A stretch of 64,000 bases of DNA from Dallia pectoralis (lineage: Eukaryota > Chordata > Actinopteri > Esociformes > Umbridae), in the NCBI GenBank assembly GCA_029465975.1, contig CM055758.1, forward strand, positions 12,914,869-12,978,868, given 5' to 3'. The notes beneath the pieces were generated by a model that was not told the origin of the DNA, ran no database searches, and was given only the letters and a program-made list of their open reading frames with translations. Shown piece after piece: positions 57,201-64,000 of the stretch. Position 1 is the stretch's first letter. Each line of letters begins with the position of its first letter. Made by a program: the position numbers and the translations under genes.

Positions 57201-59245
57201 CTGAGACAGAGTAGTCACTAGAGTAGCTGGCTGCCTTTCGGTTTTAATTTGGCTGGGAAGTCTCTCTGTCTGTCTATGTTTCTCTCTCTGTCTGTCTGTC
57301 AATTCAAATAACTTAATTGGCATGACAAACAGGCGTTCATATTGTCATAGCATATGAAAAACAACAAAAAATACAAAAATGTTATAAAACACAAACTATA
57401 GATTACAAATTTAAGGTTATAGTATTTACAATCATTTGCTCAGTGAATGGAGCGTTCTGTTTTAGTTTGAGTCCCACTGGTTGTTCTCTTCTCGTGGCAA
57501 GCGGTCACGTATCTTGCAGCTATGGCTGCACAGCCTGGGGTTTCGCCCAGCAGGTATGTGGGTTAAAGGGTGGGAGGTTGGTCATCAAATTTGTTGTTGA
57601 ATTTTGTAAATAAGAGGAATAACGTATCTGTAAGTGTATGTCTCTCTCTGTCTCTGTATGTCTCTCTCTCTCTCACACAGTTGTATTAAAAAACAAGACA
57701 CATTTCATCCTTTGTATTTTGTTAACACCTATATTTTTTTCGGTTTTCCACAGGTCAAAGATTTGCCAGATCAGCTCCTGCTGGATGCACAGGTATTTTG
57801 GGCAGGTTTTCTCTGCTGTTGTCAGTAAACTACTGCATTCTTTGTTAATTGTTTTTTGTATAATTTTGTACATTTTCTTCCTGTACTTTCCCCAGCTGTT
57901 GAAAGGCTCCTTTTGGAGCAGGTCGGAGAACTGCAGCTTAAAATGGATTATGTAATCAAACTACTTCAAAAAAATAATTCTGTTCCTGAAGAAAATGTCA
58001 ATTTGAACATGCTACCACTGCTTACACTGCAAGACCTGGAGAACTTTGATGACCAACTTCGGGCCGATAGCACCTTTAAGAAGAAAGTGGTATGTCCTGT
58101 CTGTGTCTATCTCTAAAGCACAAAAGCCCTGATTTATCATCAGATAAGAGATAGAGTATTGATACTCTTTTGATCCAGTGAGGGAAATTTGGTCTCTGCA
58201 TTTATCCCATCCATGATTAGTGAAACACACAGAGTACACAGTGAACACACAATGAGGTGAAGCAGACACCAACCCAGTGTCACGTTCAGCCAGTGTGTCT
58301 GGCGTGGCATTGACTAGTAGTTTATGGACTGTTTGTTTTCCTTAGATCTCCCTTGCCCGGCCTGGGACTCTTATGTTTATGTCTGAACTCCTTCCATGTT
58401 TTTTTTAATTATGTAGTTATTTTATGTATAGTGTAGTTATGGATTTAGGGCTGTATGGATTTATGAGCATTCTTATATGGCCATTGTTATGTAGGAGTGG
58501 CTTGTGCATTTTCATGGTTTATTCTAGTGGTTATGTGTTTACATTTCAGCCAAGTGCCACATTTTTGGAGATCTGTGTCATTCCGTATGAATTCCTTGAT
58601 TGTTCTCTCTCCTTTAAGTTCTGTTAATTACCGGTAACTGACCTGTCTGTGCTTACAGGTAATACAGCAGGTTGTGAAATGGGATTAGTCAAATGTATCT
58701 TTTACTTTACAGATAACTAAACTGTCATTGTCTGGTGGCAAGAACTTAAAGGAAACAGTTTGGAGAGTCTGCACAAAAATATTTGATCAGAATCTTTCAA
58801 CCCAGCTGAACTGGTGCGGTAGGGGTCAGAAGACAGGCCTTAAATCACGGCCTATTCATCAAGTTCTCCTGAGTAAGTCCTACAATGTGTTGAAGCAACA
58901 TTCTGTCACTATTCAACCCATATATGGTGTCTGTATTTATATCAGTTCTCGATTTTTATATACTGTCTTCACACTATTCTCAACCAAATGTCTTTTAAGT
59001 TTCTTTTTTTTAATGCTCTGACTTTTCTGAATTGTCTTTATAGAAACAAACGAAGATATAAACGTTTGTGCTACTGCCTTATTTTTTCCCCTGTTCCTCT
59101 ATTTTTTTGTTTAGGTGCTGTGTTAAGAAATCCTGCCCAACAAAATTCCACTGAGGCTGACGTAGAGATGACCGTGAGAAACTGGCTGCGACTGAGCAGG
59201 GACAGGAATGGGGGGCGGCAAAGGCGGGGCGAGCAAGCATCATAA
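54233..59245 (+). CDS. DUF4806-type protein, second gene of the CACTA/EnSpm-like element
   Basis: Multi-exon gene of unknown biochemical role that accompanies this transposase family. Exons with good sites: 54233-54370 (MAWWPPYKD..KRTLPNPSKGW..YSWRILHET), 54479-54578, 54708-~54883 (Ser/Pro-rich), 55035-55094, 55233-~55394 (33-bp repeats), small ones near 55571-55634, 55966-56017 and 56111-56190, then 57896-58089 (coiled LLLEQVGELQLKMDYVIKLL, then MLPLLTLQDLENFDDQL), 58713-58872 (LSLSGGKNLKETVWRV..NWCGRGQKTGL) and 59115-59245 (TAA). The last three form the DUF4806-like domain. The first exon and some middle junctions are unresolved. A hAT lies in the intron after 56190. Poly(A) AATAAA is near 59348. 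No clear inactivating lesion is seen. Confidence 0.6.
55253..55385 (+). repeat. 33-bp in-frame coding repeat, four copies
   Basis: Four units of CCCACCCCTCGTTTAACTCC plus 13 bases, encoding SHPSFNSSSPP in the DUF4806 gene frame. The copies are essentially identical. Confidence 0.93.
56213..57144. mobile_element. non-autonomous hAT element, 8-bp target duplication
   Basis: Starts CAGTGTTGGGAAAGTTCA and ends with the inverted form (CAACACTG); perfect 8-bp duplication TATGTGTC at 56205-56212 and 57145-57152. Both ends are packed with GTTCA/TGAAC motifs. No transposase. It sits 14 nt downstream of a splice donor in the DUF4806 gene. Confidence 0.9.
57145..57895. other. DUF4806 gene intron, no exon recognised
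   Basis: CT-rich microsatellite stretches (57260-57300 and 57634-57680) and AT-rich sequence. A possible small exon near 57755-57792 (GTCAAAGATTTGCCAGATCA after a CCACAG acceptor) is too short to confirm. Confidence 0.35.
58150..58290. repeat. common teleost interspersed repeat
   Basis: Signature TTTGATCCAGTGAGGGAAAT then CTCTGCATTTATCCCATCC, a widespread fish short repeat, inside an intron. Confidence 0.65.
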
Positions 59246-59938
59246 GTGAAATAATTGATTGGACTGATTTTAAACTGACTAACTATTTTGGAGGGAATTT
59301 CTTATTTTTTTGTAATTTTCTATGTGTGATTTGTGGAGTGTTAAAATAATAAAATGCATGTTTTGATACTGCTTTTGCAAAAACAAAGTAAAAAGTACAT
59401 TTTCAAGCTTATCTCCTGGTGCCCTCCTTTCTCCTGTAGCCTATAATTTGCATGACCATCAAACCTAATTTAAAATCACTGCTCCTTCTTTTTTTCTGTT
59501 AGACTTACATTTCCCAGGTTGTCAGATGTTTATGTGTAGGGTGTATTTCATACACAATCACTTTAATGTTTTTTGTCATAAAACCTGGCAACTCAAATAA
59601 GGAAGCGATATGAAGTAGTTATAAATAGTTATTATAATATCCATCACTCTGGCAGAGTTAGTTGAGTTTAAATTACATTTTAAATTTCTCACTTCTTTGT
59701 GTCTGTTTTTATACAATTTCCCATAGACATATAGGCCTAATGCCATTTATATCATTCTAATATAGCTAAACATGTTCAACAATAAAAAATACATTAAATT
59801 GAAAGAAAAGAAAAGTTCACATGACTAATAACACCTCAGTCAAGTCAAATAAATGTTTATTCATTATAGTTGTTTTTCACACCATTGTCTAAAAAACTCA
59901 AAACAACATTGGAGATCATATTAACATATTAACATGCC
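59246..59938. other. 3' flank of the CACTA-like element
   Basis: AT-rich sequence after the DUF4806 gene stop. The poly(A) signal near 59348 is the only feature recognised; no terminal inverted repeat of the CACTA element could be identified by eye. Confidence 0.4.
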
Positions 59939-60622
59939 TAAGGCCGGTTACACACTGGAAGCGTCTTGCGAGCGTGGCGTTTCTGTTGCGTCTCAGAAGC
60001 GTGGCTGCTGCGTGTATTTTTCTGTGTCCTACACACCAGAAGCGTGTCTGACGCGGCGCTGCTCCTGGGCATAGCGCCGACAGAATCAAACTCTGAAAAG
60101 TGTTTATGTTGTTTTTGGAGCCTATCCTACCCTTTATATATAGGCTACATGTATACATTGGTTACTATGGAAAATTGAAACATAAATATATAGCCTACTG
60201 ATTTGATTAAAGCAAAACAACGTCGGCAGTATTGACTGCAAAATATGTTACATAATATTTCGTTCTGTATGACAGGTGAAATATTTGAAAAACTTTTCTC
60301 TGACATTTTTGTATTACATTTCTACATTGATGTCAAAACCTAGAGACTTTCAAACATCAAGATGTCATTAATTAATATGCATTCGTGTCTAAATGACATA
60401 AACATATTTTCCTATTCTATTTTGCCTGGAAACGCATCCAACACGCTCGCGTCTCGCGTGAAAAATAGGCGTCGGTTCTATTTCTAGCAGGCACGCGTCT
60501 CAGGCGCGGCTCGAGCAGGCAGTGTGTAAGCTCTAACCTGATAACATGGGAGCCGAAATCAAAACGGACACGCCACGCGCCTGACACGCTGGCGAGATGG
60601 TTCCAGTGTGTAACCGGCCTTA
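59939..60622. mobile_element. CpG-rich MITE with perfect 22-bp TIR
   Basis: TAAGGCCGGTTACACACTGG plus AA at the left is exactly repeated in inverted orientation at 60601-60622. Both ends continue with GCGTC/GCGTGGCG-type, CpG-dense sequence; the middle is AT-rich. It lies just upstream of the second transposase copy. The target duplication is not clear. Confidence 0.85.
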
Positions 60623-60730
60623 AGAATCAATGTATGATTTATACAGTAAAGAAGATTTATTTGACTCGGCAAGGGAATGTCTGCCCAAGAAAGTGAAAGT
60701 CCTATATATTTTATCACAGGTTACGAGGAT

Positions 60731-62721
60731 ATGGCTTCTAGGAGTTATTGGACTAAGCGCCGGCACACATTAAGAATCCTAAATTCTTTTGATTCATCAT
60801 CTTCAGTTCAGGAGATTAATGGAGGTGAAAGTTTGGGAGAAGTTAATCCTGAATCCAATCTGGATGTCAATGATGAGGAAGATGATATTTTCATGGATTG
60901 CCGAAATTCATTTGATGACTGTGGCAACAGTAGTGATGAGGATGATGCTGTTGAATATGGTGATACAGACTGTAGTGATGAGAGTGATACTGTGGAAGAT
61001 GAATGTGCAAAACTATCAAAGGTGCTGTGTGAGTGGGCTCTGAGGAATGATGTGCCACAGAACACCCTCTCAGATCTTCTTTGTGCACTACAGAAGTTCC
61101 ATCCAAATTTACCAAAGCAAGCTCGCACCCTGCTACAAACCGCAAAAATATCAGCCAATGTTAAAAACATCAAAGGAGGTGAATATATACATTTTGGCAT
61201 TCTCACTTACCTGCGGACAATTTCAACTCTCATAAACGATGTTAGCAACACTATTGGCCTCCAAATAAATGTTGATGGGTTGCCCTTGTACAAGAGCTCT
61301 GCTTTGCAGTTGTGGCCAATTTTGGGCAAAGTGTCATTTGCAGACGAACCTTTTGTTATTGGAATTTTTTGTGGCAATAGCAAGCCTGGATTTGGAGCAG
61401 TATTTGTCTGACTTTGTGGAGGAGGTAGCTAGCCTTGAGCGAGGCTTTGAGGTAGCAGGAAAGAACTTTACTTTAAAGATTGACTGCTTAATTTGCAAGA
61501 TCGTTTATTAAAAACATTAAGGGACACAATGGGTACTTTGGGTGTGAGCGCTGCAATCAAGAAGGAGTCTATGTTAAGAACCACATGACTTTCCCAGAGA
61601 AGATGGTTACACTCCGCACAGATGATCAGTTCTCTAGACAGGAGGATAATGATCACCACAGGGGCAACTCTCCTCTTGCACGGATTAACATAGGCATGGT
61701 TACAATGTTCATTCTGGACTACATGCACCTTGTTTGCCTCGGAGTGACTCGAAAATTGATACGTTTTTGGATGAAGGGGGATTTTTCTTGTAGGTTGGGT
61801 TCTCATGCAGTGATAGCAATCTCTGCGAGATTGAAGCAGCTAAGGCAGTATATGCCAACTGAGTTTCAGAGAAAGCCAAGAAGATTAGCAGACATTGACC
61901 GGTGGAAAGCCACTGAATTCCGCCAGTTCTTACTTTATACTGGCCCAATTGTTTTACAAGACATCCTTTCCTCTTCCCACTACAGAAATTTCATGAATCT
62001 CTCAATTGCCATGTACTTGATGCTCTGTCCTGCCTTGTGTAATTACTACTGTGACTACGCTGATGCTCTAATGAAACATTTCTTAAGCGAATTTGAGCAG
62101 TTGTATGGTGCTGATGAATTGGTGTATAATGTGCACAGTTTGACTAATTTGGCTGATGATGTTAGGAGGTATGGAGCTTTAGATGGAGTGTCAGCTTTTC
62201 CATTCGAAAACTAAATGAGGAAATTTAAAAAAGCTTCCCGGAAACCACAGTTTGTTCTTAAACAAATATTTAACCAAATTACACTAGAAAGGACATTTAT
62301 TACATAAAAAAAAGCAAAGCAGACAGACAGCAAGACACCTTTGCTGAAAATGAAACACTCATGTGGTCCATCAATACCTAACCTGCCTCACTGCACGCAG
62401 TATAAAAAGGCAATCTTTCAACAGTTCTGCGTTGCCACAACTACTGGGGACAACTGCGTGATGGTTCAAGGGAATTTGGGACTGGTACAGAACATACTAT
62501 GTGATGAAAAGACCAACACAAAGTACATCATTTTCAAGAGGTTTTCAAAGCTAGATTCCCTTTACTCCAGTCCTCTAGATTCAAAAGACATTGGTGTTTA
62601 TAAAGCAAGTAATCTAGAAAGTACAGACCAAATAAACTACCTGTCAGATATAACAAGAAAATATGTTTTGATCCGCACAGACACAGAATGGGCAGCCATT
62701 CCATTTCTCCACAGCTACTGA
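60731..62721 (+). pseudogene. second CACTA/EnSpm-like transposase, inactivated
   Basis: Homologous along its length to the protein at 51729 (MASRSYWTKRR; LQINVDGLPLYKSSALQLWP; KGHNGYFGCERCNQEG; LDYMHLVCLGVTRKLI; DRWKATEFRQFLLYTGP; YNVHSLTNL), but clearly diverged in sequence and lacking the VIDEDG array, which is replaced by an irregular acidic stretch. Lesions: frameshift near 61385-61395 (KPG / LEQYLSDF), another near 61495-61510 before IKNIKGHNG with loss of the DAP block, TAA at about 62212 (FEN then stop) and a further stop near 62304. The C-terminal piece 62341-62721 stays open. It cannot encode a full transposase. Confidence 0.8.
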
Positions 62722-62755
62722 GTTTTTTTTCTTCTTACTTTTTTTGTTTATCTAA

Positions 62756-64000
62756 ATGTCATCCACCAGCGAACTACCTTGCACAAGCGAGATGGCCCTG
62801 TACTACATTGTTGAGTTCCCAGATTACTCAGTAGGGATTGTGAGCAGCAAATGGCTTAATGATGACTCCTCCATAACTCTGTGGCCACCTTACACTGACC
62901 CTGGTAAACACTTGTTGATGCATGAAGTTCCTGGAGAGACTTGGAAAGCGCATGAAATCTGTGTTTTAGGCACAGCAGGTAGATTTTTTTTCGCCCAGAA
63001 TTGTAAATAACTTAAACTGAGCATTGCATGAAAGGTGTCAAGGAAAATGTGAAAGGATGAAATACCTATTGACATTTATTTTGTTTCTTACAGTGGATTA
63101 TGAAAAGGCAAGATATAAAGCCAAAATGGCAGAAACAAATTTAATTGTTGCCAGTGAACCTGAAGAATTAGATTGCAGTCAGCGGTCAAGACAGTAAGTG
63201 TTGTTCTATTGCCTTTACTGTCTATTTAATTTATGCAAATTTGGTTAAATATTATTAAACATAAATTATAGTACTGGTGCATTCTTAGTTATAAATGTTG
63301 TGAACAAGATCCTGAAAGCAAACTTAATATTTGTAAAATAGTATGAGCCAGTTATTAGTATAAGCCAGTTATTTAATATAAGCCAGCTGTTTATGTGTGT
63401 TAAAATGCATTCTTGGATTGTTTCTCCTCATTTTGTGCAGACCTACCAAACGCTACATTGATTTTGAGCCTGAACCTGCACCACTGAAACGGCAGAGACA
63501 GTCACAAACGGTCACCGATGCAGCGTACACCAGCCACACCAGCCACCAGTTCCACCACCACCCATGGGTTTGCCAGCTTTTGGTTATAACTCTCTTGTTA
63601 CTCTGTCTGCAAGCCACCTTCCACCAGCAATTCCCCTTCCACCAGCGAGTCCCCTTCCACCAGCGAGCCACTTTCCACCAGCGAGCCACCTTCCACCAGC
63701 GAGCCGCTTTCCACCAGCAAGTCCCCTTCCACCAGCGAGACACCTTCAACTAGCGAGCCACCTTCCACCAGGGAGCCACCTTCAACTAGCGAGCCACCTT
63801 CCACCAGCGAGCCACCTTCAACTAGCGAGCCACCTTCCACCAGCGAGTCGCCTTCCACCAGCGAGTCGCCTTCCACCAGCGAGCCACCCGCCACAAGCGA
63901 GTCAACTTTCACCTGAAAGCCACCTTCCACCTGCAAGACGTCCTTCACCTGCAGCACTACCCCTTCCTGTGAGGCACTCTCTATCAGCAGGTATGTTTAG
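62756..64000 (+). pseudogene. DUF4806-type gene of the second copy (5' part; runs off window)
   Basis: Exon 1 62756-62978 (MALYYIVEFPDYSVGIVSSK; WPPYTDPGKH), exon 2 63095-63193 (VDYEKARYKAKMAETNLIVA) and exon 3 63441-63990 join in phase through canonical sites. Exon 3 opens PTKRYIDFEPEPAPLKRQRQ, but the proline-rich continuation (PPPPMGLPAFGY, then LPPASH repeats up to the donor at 63991) is in another frame, implying a frameshift near 63505-63525. This agrees with decay of the partner transposase. The DUF4806 domain would lie right of the window. Confidence 0.55.
63606..63915 (+). repeat. 18-bp coding minisatellite (LPPASH-type)
   Basis: About sixteen degenerate 18-bp units based on CTTCCACCAGCGAGCCAC, with variants CTTCAACTAGCGAGCCAC interleaved as pairs. 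Period divisible by 3, so open in several frames on both strands; only the proline-rich frame makes family sense. Confidence 0.9.

Noticed and set aside
63453..63957. Minus-strand Trp/Lys- and Val/Glu-rich repeat frames
   Set aside because: By-products of the 18-bp coding minisatellite; period is a multiple of three on both strands.

Overview
The window is nuclear DNA of a ray-finned (teleost) fish. The evidence is spliced vertebrate genes (traf2, coq4, bspry, zmynd19, all of whose human orthologues lie on chromosome 9q), long AT-rich introns, and a dense load of fish-type DNA transposons (Tc1, Harbinger, hAT, CACTA/EnSpm-like, P-like) plus LINE remnants. The species cannot be fixed from the sequence; a pike- or salmon-like fish is possible. 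There are no bacterial features, CRISPR arrays or recognisable RNA genes.

Layout. 1-7109 (minus): 5' half of traf2, whose last exon in the window runs off the left edge; a putative 5'UTR exon lies near 8719. 9000-12960: LINE-1 3' end and other repeats. 12961-17953 (plus): complete coq4 in seven coding exons. 19885-30174 (minus): complete bspry in six coding exons, including a 26-nt microexon; its intron 1 holds a complete ~5 kb Harbinger transposon with an intact transposase and a 2.4-kb minisatellite. 30595-36508: one old Tc1 copy broken by at least three later insertions, one carrying a decayed P2X7-tail-like gene and a THAP fragment, another a hAT element with an 8-bp target duplication. 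37616-41588 (plus): complete zmynd19 (six exons, 227 codons) with a long 3' flank. 44756-46307: a P-element-like transposon with 32-bp inverted repeats, 8-bp target duplication and a THAP exon. 47334-49674: a 3-bp-TSD element with another inverted-repeat element nested in it. 51729-59245: a two-gene CACTA/EnSpm-like element (intact 721-aa transposase followed by a multi-exon DUF4806-type gene). 60731-64000: a diverged second copy whose transposase is broken.

Most unusual observation. The minisatellites sit on exon-intron junctions of host genes. In coq4 the array starts inside the exon and every unit carries a copy of the authentic 5' splice site (14 copies). In bspry the intron after exon 3 is nearly all copies of that exon's end plus 5' splice site (about 26). 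In traf2 a 69-bp array stops 3 nt short of the 3' splice site and repeats its branch-point/pyrimidine region. A smaller exon-end duplication occurs in the DUF4806 gene, and a 40-nt copy of another splice-donor region was pasted into the Tc1 element. Together these look like splice-site-seeded minisatellite birth in single-copy genes, with the true site still the frame-preserving one.
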